Shown here: in pieces, positions 1 to 9,914 of the stretch
Layout of the letters: each line of letters opens with the position of its first letter
How positions within the stretch are numbered: the first letter of the stretch is position 1
Assembly: GCA_032173965.1 (NCBI GenBank)
Contig: CM063298.1
Span: 6,307,001-6,371,000 of the forward strand
Length of the DNA: 64,000 bases
Direction of reading: 5' to 3'
Source: Sitta carolinensis
Lineage: Eukaryota > Chordata > Aves > Passeriformes > Sittidae
Made by a program: the position numbers and the translations under genes
Notes under the pieces: model-generated
The model's input: the letters and a program-made list of their open reading frames with translations, nothing else
Told to the model about the DNA's origin: nothing
Databases searched by the model: none

Positions 1-512
1 ATTAACCAAGGGAATTAAAAATCTTAATGGGCAAATTTCACTGCTTTATTTTTTATACAACAGCCACAAGCCTGTTTGTTATCCTAGCCAAAGCCACCTT
101 GTTTTGTTTAATGGAGGAACAACCACCAGATAACAGACACAGCTTTACCAAGTCAAATACTGTACTGAACAATGCACAAGCCATGCTCTATTTTATCTCT
201 CAATTTAGGCAAAATCCTATTCAAATCTCTCCAGACCTGGATCACAAGCCTGGAGAAATAGGTGAAAGCAGGTTGGAAGGCAGAACATTCTCTCCATTAT
301 AAATATTTTAATTTACAAAGCTGAATCTACTTGAGAGAGAGATTGTGGCTCCAGCATTTTTGGTAGCAAAATTTGCTTCAGTGATACAAATACTAATAAT
401 TCAGTTAAAAGAGGTCCAGATAAGGCAATGAAGGCAAAAAGGCTCTTCCTCCTTCATCTGTCTAAGAATAAGTTACTCATACTGGTCATAGTGAACAGAA
501 ACAGCTACGAAC
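1..512 (-). other. ABCC3: ABCC3 intron 3 (partial)
   Basis: This sequence follows the exon 3 donor (GT at the complement of 511-512) and continues beyond the left edge. I looked for exon 4 of the MRP family (the LLAT...IQ...GVQSSG region) on the minus strand and did not find it, so exon 4 should lie outside the window. I see no repeat or other gene here. Confidence 0.7.
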
Positions 513-638
513 CACAGTGATGCCAACGACCAATGGAGTTACAAAATAGACTGGTGGAGGAGTTCTGTTTTGCAGAAGCTCGTGGAAGGAGTAGAAGAGA
601 TCTGCCCAGCTCACACACCACAGCAGGACACCAAACAG
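513..638 (-). CDS. ABCC3: ABCC3 exon 3 (TMD0, TM2 to TM3)
   Basis: This 126-nt exon encodes 42 residues in phase 0. It begins LFGVLLWCVSWADLFYSFHE and ends VYFVTPLVVGITV. It follows a CCTCCTCTCAG acceptor and ends at GTG|GTTCGT, a somewhat weak donor. Length and sequence match exon 3 of human ABCC3 (remembered as ALGVLLWCVSWADLFYSFHG, ending FFVTPLVVGVTM) and the 126-nt exon 3 of ABCC1. The product, MRP3, exports glucuronides, bile salts and other organic anions across the basolateral membrane. This exon forms TM2 and the start of TM3 in the N-terminal TMD0 bundle. The open frame is short and lacks a start codon, so it is easy to overlook. Confidence 0.95.
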
Positions 639-1505
639 CTGAGAGGAGGCAAACAGAAACAGAATTTGGTAAACTCCTCTCCGGGGGTGGTCAGAGAGCT
701 AAAAAAACCCCACCATTCTGATTCACAAATTCCCAGCAAAACAAAGCTTTGTACACACAATCACAGCACAGATCAGCTGCAGTCTGATGAACTGTCCCAC
801 TGCAGTAAACCCAAGGATCTCATCTCAAATGCTGTCTGAGGGATTTGTAATCACAACCAGTAGAAAGACTAATGTATTTTCTGGAATTTCCCCCATATTT
901 AATTTTGATTGGAAACACAGGCCACACCCAGCATAAAGACAATCATGTCCTGAAGAAAAAGCCTGGAGTTTTTCTCCAGGAAGAACCTGAGTTATTTAAT
1001 GGCCTATGGAACGTGACTTTCTTGCTTTTCTTATACCCAGGCACTCACAGACCTCAGGGGCTGCTGACACCAGGAACCTTTTCAGCACAAGGTGCTAATG
1101 AAATCATGTTGCTATTGTGTGGTGAGAGTGGCTTGAAAAAACCCTTCTCCATGCTTACTTTCACAAAGAGACAAAATTCCCACTACACCTACCTTAACGT
1201 CCTTGTTTTGCAGCTTTCATTGGTTTAAACATTAATTAAGGGTGAAGCAGCAGAGTTTTGGCTCACAAAGGGAGACTGCTCAAGGCAGAGAAATCAGTTC
1301 ATCCTTCTACCCAGAAAGGTGGGCTCCTAAGATGGATTTCCTTCCTTACAGATCTGTATGTACACTATTTGTTCCTATGAGAAAGTTCTTCAATATGATA
1401 AATCAGATGGAAATTAGTTTAAACCCTACTGCAGCACTTCCTTGGATGCTGAACTAATAAAAATTAAGCCTATGTGGCATGTGGAGCACTGCAAAGAACT
1501 CTCAC
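639..1505 (-). other. ABCC3: ABCC3 intron 2
   Basis: This 867-nt intron lies between exons 2 and 3, with GTGAG at the exon 2 side and CTCTCAG at the exon 3 side. I see no repeat or further exon. Confidence 0.85.
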
Positions 1506-1682
1506 CGTCTTAAACCTGCTCAGCATGGACAGCACGATGTACCCTTGTTTGTTGCGCTTCAGGTAGAGAAGGTAAAAGGGTAAAGCACTCCACAGGTAAA
1601 TGCTGGGGATCCACGCCAGTATGGTGTTCTGGAAACATGGTGTTAGGTCTGGGTTATCCGTGTGTACTGTAAGGTTTGAATC
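1506..1682 (-). CDS. ABCC3: ABCC3 exon 2 (TMD0, TM1)
   Basis: This 177-nt exon encodes 59 residues in phase 0. It starts DSNLTVHTDNPDLTPCFQNT, continues with TM1 (ILAWIPSIYLWSALPFYLLY) and ends with a basic loop (LKRNKQGYI, SRFKT). The splice sites are TTTTTCCAG|GATTC and AAGACG|GTGAGA. The length equals exon 2 of human ABCC3, and the NPDLTPCFQN motif is typical of ABCC1/ABCC3. DSNL...HT...NPDLTPCFQN fits ABCC3 better than ABCC1, which has DWNVTW...NPDFTKCFQN. The exon follows the 10-codon exon 1 in frame. Confidence 0.97.
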
Positions 1683-2978
1683 CTGGAAAAATGATGAGAC
1701 ACATTAATTAACAGTGAGGCAGTAGTGCTGCCAACTGGAATATCTGCTTGAATGAAGTTGCATTCAGATCCTGATGGAGTTAGCACATGGCTTGAGTAAG
1801 AGCCTTCCCAAAATACTGACCCCAAGCACTTGTGGTTAATCTGCTCTAGTGAAAGAGTTAAGTACAGCTATAAATAGGGCAAAACCTAAAACAGGAAGAT
1901 TTCTGCCCTTCAGTATTTCAGAGCTGGACATACATTTTGTACCAGACAATCCTCTTTTGTTTCTGTCTTTGCAAAGGCTTAGTTAGAGATGCTAATAACA
2001 CCATGTTCCTCAGGTATTCCCAGCGTGGAGCGCCTCTGCTAAACAAAGCTCTTGAAGAAAAACCCTCCACTGGAGAACTCATCCACCAAGAATATCCTGC
2101 ACTGGACAAAATTATCAGATTTAGACCAACCTTAAGCTGACCAGGGCAAATCCCTTCCATTTATGACTAACACTTTGTCCTTCTTACTCATATGTTTCCA
2201 ACTTTAATTACTTCCCTATTCTAAACAAATGCAAAAGGAATGTACTGAACATGCAGGCAGGAATCAGGTTGTCTTGGAAACATTTCAAGTAATGCTTTGC
2301 AGCTCTGATCCTGGACACCACAAGCCACATATGCACTTGTACCTAAAGATTGGAATATGCACCGCATTCAAACACAGTTCCATGAGTTCAGACTAAAATA
2401 GATATTTCAGTATGGAGAAGGGGAACTTGGTTTTAATCAAACCTCCTGGAAATTCACAACTTGGATTTTGCCATCAGATGTGTCATCTTACATGTGGTAG
2501 ATAAAAAACTACTTGCAGGAAACATAAAATGACTTTGTTGTATGGTCATTAACAAGATGATGACAAAAATAAGACATCCTTGGTTCAAATACACCTTATC
2601 TCTGCACTACAACAATTTACTTAATTATTTTTGGGGTGTGAGCTCTCTGCAGAAGTGTTTCAGTTACACTGAGCCACTTCTCATCCCTTGAGACGGACTG
2701 CTCTGAAAATCAGTTTGTCAAAGTATTTCCAGTCCTTCTTTTGTTTGCCAACACGAAAGAGATTGAATATTGAAAGCAGTGGTTGATGTTGGGAGAACTA
2801 AAGAGCCACAATCTGCAGAGAATCTTTCCACTGCATTGATGATCTGTCAGAAGGCATGGGCATCTCTGAACCTGTCCACAAACACATGAGCAAGCTTGTT
2901 AAGTGTAATGAGACTACAAAACCTTGGCTGGGTGCAGGGCGGTTTGGCTGAACTGTGACACATTTGTCATTCACTGCT

Positions 2979-3389
2979 TCAGCTTTGGCAGTGGTGAAAG
3001 CTGGCAGAAATCCATCCACCAGCTCCACATCTGAACTGGGCCCTTATCGAATCTGATTCCTCTCCAGCCATGAAATGGCTTTTTTTGGAGGCACTTAGGC
3101 ACCCAGCATGGGCCAGCAGAATGAAAACAGCCCCAATTATCTCAACAGGTTTGTCCAGGCCTCGGGCAACCTTCAGCCACAAATCAACAACAAAGAGGCA
3201 AATACACAGCAATTCAAACACAAGATCAAAACAAAACTCCAGCCCCACATTCAAACTATTTCCTTGTTTTCCTCCAGTGAGCAGGTCTCTGGCACCAGAA
3301 TGGAGGATAACATTTAAAGAGCATCCATTTTTTGGCTCATCATCAAAACATTTCAGCATCTCTAACATAATAAGCTCCTCTAGCAGCTA
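2979..3389 (-). other. Unexplained open frame with channel-like hydrophobic segment
   Basis: A minus-strand frame of about 130 codons is open here inside ABCC3 intron 1. Its middle contains FDLVFELLCICLFVVDLWLK followed by DKPVEIIGAVFILLAHAGC. This is a hydrophobic helix ending in D..LK, then a second helix, which is loosely like S2-S3 of voltage-gated or two-pore channels. A possible acceptor (CTCCTGCCCCAG) lies just upstream at about 3390, but an in-frame TAG sits just inside it. I found no matching neighbouring exons. It may be a decayed exon or chance; I assign no function. Confidence 0.15.
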
Positions 3390-3835
3390 TCTTGCCTGGG
3401 GCAGGAGATGCCCTGTAGAAGTTTGGAGCTCTTTAGTTCACAAATAGGAGCTTATCTACTCTCATTTATTCAACAAAATACTAATTTCCTCTTTAAATTA
3501 CATGTGGTTTATTGTGCATGTTTGCGATTGTGTTCCTTTTGCTTATTGGAAAAAATCCTGGAAAAGGAAAGCAGACAAAGACTAGCAATAACTGAAGTAC
3601 AGAATAAAACAAAGACGCTGTTTAAGGGAAAAGATATTAAGAGGAACCCCGCCCCCTTCCCCCCTTTTTAAAATTTAAACCTTTCCTAAAAGACCAAAAC
3701 ATCCACAAATAGCTGTCTGACAGCAACCTAGAAACTGCCCCAGATGTCCATTAACCTCTGAACTGAACACAGGCTGCCTATTGAATCCAAGATAGACTGC
3801 AGGACTGTCAAGCCAGTGGAAGGTTTTTACTTACT

Positions 3836-3840
3836 CTTAT
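3836..3840 (+). repeat. Target-site duplication CTTAT, left copy
   Basis: The five bases CTTAT lie immediately before the TG that opens the LTR at 3841. The same five bases lie directly after its terminal CA at 5264-5268. A 5-bp duplication is typical of ERVL-class insertion. Confidence 0.8.
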
Positions 3841-5263
3841 TGTGCTAGTTTGATCAGCCGGCAGAAGTGAGCTGGCTGGTTTTGAAATCGGCATTTTATT
3901 GGACCAAGAAGAAAGTGTTTCATCTTTGAGTGCTACATTTCGAAGGAAAGGAAGGGAAGTCCCCTTTTTGTTCCAGCTGTCTGAGAGAGCACACCTTTCC
4001 CAGGGAAAGTTCAGCTGCTTTGGAGAACATCTGCTGACACAGAGTTCTTCTCTGCTGCTGGCCCCAGGCTGGGCTCTGCCTTTGTTTAACTATGAGCAGA
4101 GAGGGGGAGCATCCATGCTCCGGGCCGGGCCACCCTGATAAGACCGAGGGTTGGAAAAGAGGATCTGGGGATCTGTCCAACTTTCCCCCCCACCCCCAGC
4201 TCCAAAAGAGCACTGAGTGGCTGCCTTTTGGGCCCAGGCATCCTGAGATCTGCCCCCCAGCAAGGCTTTGAAATATGACACCATGGACTGCTTTGGCCCG
4301 GCCTGGCCCAGATCCTGGCCCAGCTCCAGCACAGGCCAAATCCCTCAGGTGACACGGACACTGCCTTTTTTAACTCTTTCAGTGCATCAGTGCAGAGATG
4401 GGACCTGAAAAAACCTCCATCCTCTCTCGAGTTAGAGAAAATTAGAAGGCAGATAGAGAGACCACATGAAAGCATCCAGGTCAGCCAAGACAGAGTAAAG
4501 GTCCAGATGGAAGGAGTATGGGGAGCTGCTTTTAGGCTGAAAAGACTCTTATAAGATATGGTGATTGACTGTAATTCCTTTAAACCACAGAGAAGTATGG
4601 GGGAGATGGAGAGTTCAAATTGTAGACTTGAGCAAAGGAATGCAATGTTGAAGGGGCTGTTGATTCCATGAGAAGTTGAACAGAGAGATGAAGTGATAAA
4701 AACTCTTTGCCCTTTGAAACAAGTGAATCTCTGTTCCCTGAGATAAGGTGATCTCAAAGATAGATAAAGAGAACCTTTGCTTTGAACAGTTTATCTTTAA
4801 AATAAAACCCCATATATCATGTGGCCCAGAGGCACATCTGTGAACATGGGAGGAGTTTCATGAATGCAGATCTTCACTCAACGGGCGGCTGTTGTTCATG
4901 AAGATGGGAACCACGAGAGAATTATTTTCTTGTGGGGGAATTTTCCACAGCGAAGGAGAGGGGCTTCTCTCCCTTAGTGAACTGAAGAAAGGCTGTTTTA
5001 GAGGTAGAAAACAGACTGAGATTTCTGAGTGTTGTTTTCCTTACATTGTCAAATGGAAAGAAAGAAGGTGTGGGGAGGGAGGAGGAGTGTTCTGAAGGTT
5101 TCATCCTGATTCTTGTTTTTTTCCCTTTTAGTGTTAGTTAATAAAGTCTTATTACTTTTAAGCTTAAGCCTGCTTTGCTCTTGATTGGGAAATTTCAAAT
5201 TGGCAAACCCAAACCAGAATGCAAACTGGTGTTTCTTCCCGGTCTCAAATTGAAACCATGACA
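3841..5263 (+). mobile_element. Solo LTR, ERVL-like (1,423 nt)
   Basis: The element opens TGTGCTAGTTTGATCAGC and closes ACCATGACA, so it has TG...CA ends. It is flanked by exact CTTAT duplications. A polyadenylation signal (TTAATAAAGTC) lies near 5148, within about 120 nt of the 3' end, as expected for R/U5. No gag, pol or env frame is seen, so this is a solo LTR left by recombination. The text resembles passerine ERVL-type LTRs as I remember them; the family name is not assigned. It lies antisense to ABCC3 within intron 1. Confidence 0.85.
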
Positions 5264-5268
5264 CTTAT
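5264..5268 (+). repeat. Target-site duplication CTTAT, right copy
   Basis: This is the exact partner of 3836-3840 and directly follows the terminal CA of the LTR. Confidence 0.8.
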
Positions 5269-5859
5269 TTAAACAAGACAAAAGGTTTCCACTTCTGAAT
5301 GTAAAAATGCAGCTGTCCAGAAAATAAAAAGTCTGGGAAAAAAAAAGAAAATAAAAAAAGAGTAAGATTTTGAGATTCGCTAGAATTATCCCTGAGAATA
5401 AAAGTGGAATCTTTCTAAAATTATGTGAAACTACGGGAAGCAGTATTCACGTGATGTCCAACAAAAACCTACTAATTCCATGGCACATGGAAACAGGGAT
5501 GTGGGCCGAAGGAGAGATCTATGGCCAAGGTAACAGGACTGACTACTGCCTTCTTGGTGATGTTTATGCAGGTCTAATTCCATTCTGGATCAGATAAATA
5601 AGATTTCCTGGAAAAGATCTGTTTCTGCTCTGAGAGCAGACTGTTCCCATCCTGAATAGGAGAGGTGTCCCTGTTAGAAGACACAGTGCCTAGAACATTT
5701 AAGTTGTTGAATTCTATACAAGGTTACTTGCTCTCCCTGAGACCAGACTGGAGTGGACTAATATCGCTATGTGTCTCCTGAGATAGAGTTCTTAAGTATT
5801 TAATTTTTAAAATACACTATTGTTTATTTTCTCCCTAGTAGCTAATACATTGCTCTGTC

Positions 5860-6038
5860 TCTCTTTTTTGTTGTCTCTCTTTGCATTACAATTATGTTAT
5901 TATTATTATATTCTATTCCAATTATTAAACTGTTCTTGATTCAACCCATGGGATTTCCCTTTTCTCCAAGTCTTCTCCCCTCCAGCAGGGCAGTGGAAGG
6001 GATTATTGAGCAGCTTCTGGCGGGGATTAAACTATGTA
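5860..6038 (+). mobile_element. Degraded LTR 3' end (ERVL-like)
   Basis: The stretch TTATTAAACTGTTCTTGATT, then CAACCCATGGGATTTCCC, a pyrimidine-rich run and GGGGATTAAACTATG matches, with many changes, the conserved 3' end of passerine ERVL-type LTRs. There, an AACTGTT...CAACCCATGAG block is followed by a terminal GGGTTAAACCACGACA-like sequence. The left boundary is not visible and may lie up to several hundred bases upstream. It is separate from the better preserved LTR that ends at 5263. Confidence 0.55.
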
Positions 6039-7754
6039 TGATGATATGTTTCATGTAGCAGGGACTCTACAATGAATTATTATTATTACTTGTAAATCAG
6101 GGAGTCTTCAAGTTGTGTTTTTTATCAAGCAGGGTCTGTCTTCAAGGGTCTGGAAGTCCCACTTGACAGCTTCATAAATCACCCCACTGACAGTGTGTGA
6201 TTCCAACATCCACTCCAGTCCTAAACAACTCATTTTGAGTCAAAACATGACACAAAGGCTCAAAACAATCTCTCCTGACCAAGCCAACTTTGCTACATAT
6301 TGCTAAATACCCTCCAATGCATCATTACAGTTACAGAACTCCACCCTGGAGAACAAACATCAGAAGCAACAGCTGGAGAGACACACCAGCTCTTGGCCTC
6401 CTGTCTTCAAGGTTCCTGCTTTAATCTGGCTTTGCCTTTCTGAACTCTGTCCTGGGAAACAGAGCAAGTTGAAATGTTTCTTGTGTCCGGTACTGGTTGA
6501 GGGTGAAAATATCCACCTTGGACTGCCTGGGTGTGAGGGTTTTCTTCGGACTTGCTGCTGAAAGAGGTCTAACACTCTCTGATGCTGGGCAACGTCCCTG
6601 TTCCTTGGCTCGTGGCTCTGTGCTCTTCTGAGAGCTGCTCACCTCTCCCTAGACATCACAGCTCTGCCCTTCAGTGACAGCTCTCTGAAAACACTCAGCA
6701 GGCAGCTCTGTGGTCCAGGGTGGTGTTGACTCAGCAACAGGCACTTCCACCTTACAAGGGGAAATGTTGGGAAATAGAGTTTTCTCCACAAAACTCATTC
6801 CAGGGAAACCAAAAGAGCCAACATGTCTCCATCCCAGCCAGCACTGCTGTCATACCACTTACCCACAAGCAAGTGTTGAGGACAGTAACCTGTGACGAAT
6901 TACTAATCCAGACTCACCGTGCTCTGTGGCTTCTCCTGACTGCCAAATGCAGCAGCATTCCCTTGGATGCATCATCCTTGGATGCTGGAGAGACTCTGCT
7001 GGTGAGATACGGTACTGCAAAAATCACCAGACCACTATACTGAACTCCCTGAACACACGATTTACTTAATCCTCTAGCACTAAAATACAATGCAAACACC
7101 CATGGGAAAAGATTAGAGATGCTTGTTACAGCTTCACAGCAGAAAAGGGGTTTCTTGGAGTCTAAAACTTAAAAATCAGTGGGGCTTTCTCCTGATCAGT
7201 TAAGGATATCATTGATGGGGCCTTGCCACAGCTTTCACTCACACCCTTCACTCCACTGTCTTTGGATATACACAATTCCTGTATTAAGGGCCATCTGGGC
7301 AGCAGGACTTGCATTTAAAGGAGTAGTTTTAAATGCACGATCTTCAGGGAAGGTATTCAACAAGGGAAACTCTAAGCAGTGTTAAATCTGCTCTTATACT
7401 TAGTACTTTCTATTATGTTGTCCCCTCTGGAAAGAACACTGCTATTGAAAAAGCCATCCTTGAAACTGATAATGCCTTTCAAAGAAATAAAAGTTCAGTG
7501 CCACATATGGTGGGCTTCCTGCACATCATCCATTACAACATCTAAAAAAACAAACAGAAAGCCTAGAACTGGGCTGCAAAACAAAGACAGGGAAATTCCC
7601 TTTCCCAAAATCCCCAGATGATATTAAAGAAGTCTCCTGAAAAAGACCAGCTGGAGTTTTGGTCTTAAGTCTAAATCAACTCCTACTCCACTACAGAAGC
7701 TTAAAATAAAGCTGCCACACACTGGCTTTGCCCAGCAGTAAAAATAATTGCTGA

Positions 7755-8101
7755 TGGTCCCTTGGGGTGGCTACCTAGAATAGAGGCTAGAGAGAGTTAA
7801 GAGAATAAAGTGGGTATTTATTAAAGGCCTTCAACAGATACATGGGCAGTGCAAAGCCTCGCGGAGCCTACACCCGAGATGGATGATGGTCACGAATTTT
7901 TCAGACAGATATAAGTTTGGTCTATTTGCATACCAGGGGTCAATTCTTCGATTACAGCTTCAGGTAATGAAGTCATATTCACCCAGTTTGCTTCCCCCCC
8001 ACCCCGGATTCACTTTTATTTATACTTTTTGAGGCCTGTGATTGTTACCTTGGTTCTCAGACCTAGAAGGATTGTTTTGTCTGACCAAAATGTGAAGACA
8101 G
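7755..8101 (-). mobile_element. LTR-like repeat, minus orientation
   Basis: The block running through GAATAAAGTGGGTATTTATT, AGTGCAAAGCCTCGCGGAGC and ATGATGGTCACGAATTTTTC resembles a common passerine endogenous-retrovirus LTR seen in reverse. On the minus strand it carries an AATAAA at about 7815-7820. The boundaries are uncertain. TGG...ACA with flanking GCTGA and GCTAA (one mismatch) is the best pair of ends I can find. Confidence 0.55.
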
Positions 8102-8253
8102 CTAACTAACACTCTATACGGAGTTCAGAGTTATGCACTAATGCAGTACAGGATCTGAAAAATATAAAAGCTAAAATCTTGAGGCATCACTAATGCTGCA
8201 GTAATGTTCCTCAAAATGCAAAAGAAAGCATCCAAACCCTAGGGAAGACTTAC

Positions 8254-8380
8254 GGCATCTCTGCAGTGTCAAGCAGTTCTCTCCTTTAAATGGATATGTT
8301 AATACATGCTTCTCTCCAAATTTGTACAGCTCCAAAAGAATGGTGAAAAGCACAAGAAACACAAACCCAACCTTTATCTG
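8254..8380 (-). other. Candidate cryptic exon, 127 nt
   Basis: On the minus strand this is bounded by a good acceptor (CCTTCACCTTCCAG) and a GTAAGT donor. The open frame reads QIKVGFVFLVLFTILLELYK, then FGEKHVLTYPFKGENC, a hydrophobic helix followed by a charged segment. The length is not a multiple of three, so joining it between ABCC3 exons 1 and 2 would shift the frame. It could be a non-coding or decayed exon, or chance. Confidence 0.15.
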
Positions 8381-9735
8381 CTGGAAGGTGAAGGCCGTTG
8401 GGCTGATATCATTCACACCCTACCCAAGGCTAACACAAACCCTATCAGTGATTCAGCGTCAGTTATCACTGGTTTGCATGTTATGGAAGATTAACAATCA
8501 AACTGAAAAGCTGTCCAGGAAGGTACACATCCAGCATGGAAGATAGGGAAATGAATAATTGAAAGTAACAATGCTTTCCTATGGTACATTAACATGGGAA
8601 TGTTTTTTTGTGTAGAATATTAGTGGGAATTAAAGTGCAAAGCAGACTCTACCTGCCCTTCTTTCGCCCTTAGGTCTGGCCAATACCCTGCCAGGGACTT
8701 TCACTTGCACAGCCTGGGAAAAAAAAAAAAAAGGAACAGAAAGAAATAAAAAGGATGTCTTTCTCTTGGCTCTATCACACTACCTTCTCCCAGGAATGAG
8801 AGTGGATTTGAACTGCAACACTAAAAACTACCAGGGCTCAGTCTTAGCTACAGTATAAGCTTCATCTCAGCCTCTCCATGCCTCACCTCCCATTTCTACC
8901 TGTTGACCATCTCCTCTGCTTGGTCCCTGTTAATAAACTCTTGGGACCAACTCCAGTAGTCATTTTAGAGCATAAATGCCAGCAAGTACAGCTCCAGGCC
9001 TCCAGAAGAGTGCCAGTTTTAAATGGGCTTTTCAGAGTACCATCATGCATTTACATTTCCAAAGGAACAGTGTCACCCTTACAGAAGGAGCTGAATGCTT
9101 CATTAATCCTGAGTGGCTGCTGCACAACTCAGTTCTTTCTTATGATTACAGAACAACCATTCCCCCACCTGGTAAGAGCAAGAGGTAACAACATTCTTCA
9201 CTGAAGCAACACTGCTCAGAAAGAAGGTGGGGTTGAGGGACATAAGCATTTATGGTTCTGCATGAACCACACAATAAGCAGAAACAGTATTTTTCTGATT
9301 TACAAAGTACACTGCACCAGTCCTCTACATGAGTGAAGGACACTGGGCAGAATGCTGGACTTACTCTTCCAGCAGTAAAAGGATCTTAAGTGGCTTATTT
9401 TAAGGGATCAAATAGGCCTGGCACAAGGCCAGAGCCTATGAGTTAATTTATGATCATGGAAACAACTTGTCACATGTTTTTGCTGAAGCTGAAGTTTCAT
9501 GATACAAATGCTACTAAACACACCATGTACTTGAGGACTAGACAGCAGTACCAGACGGTAATTTCCTTTTTTATTCTCCTTTCAGTTTTTGAGTTTTAAG
9601 ATTAGAAGCTCAGAGCTTCTTTGCTGTCAGGTATAAAAATAAGACAGGATGAAAAAAAGGCAGGTACATTTTCCCACAGCCACAGGAGCTCAAGTAATGG
9701 GCTTTTTTCAGAAAAGCACCTGTAACCTCAGGGAG

Positions 9736-9798
9736 ATAGTAAAGGATATATACTATACTATACTATACTATACTATACTATACTATACTATACTATAC

Positions 9799-9871
<73 letters not shown>

Positions 9872-9914
9872 AAGGATATATACTATACTATACTATACTA
9901 TACTATATATAATG
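9736..9914 (+). repeat. Compound microsatellite (TATAC)n-(TA)n-(GA)n
   Basis: AGTAAAGGATATA leads into about ten copies of a TATAC/ACTAT pentanucleotide, then (TA)n at about 9800-9825 and (GA)n at about 9825-9869. The same AGTAAAGGATATATACTATA leader and pentanucleotide array then start again. The repeated leader indicates a segmental duplication or slippage event of about 130 nt. Confidence 0.95.

Noticed and set aside
4086..4757. A 223-codon minus-strand open frame
   Set aside because: It lies inside the LTR at 3841-5263, has no recognisable protein pattern, and is best explained as chance in a GC-rich LTR.
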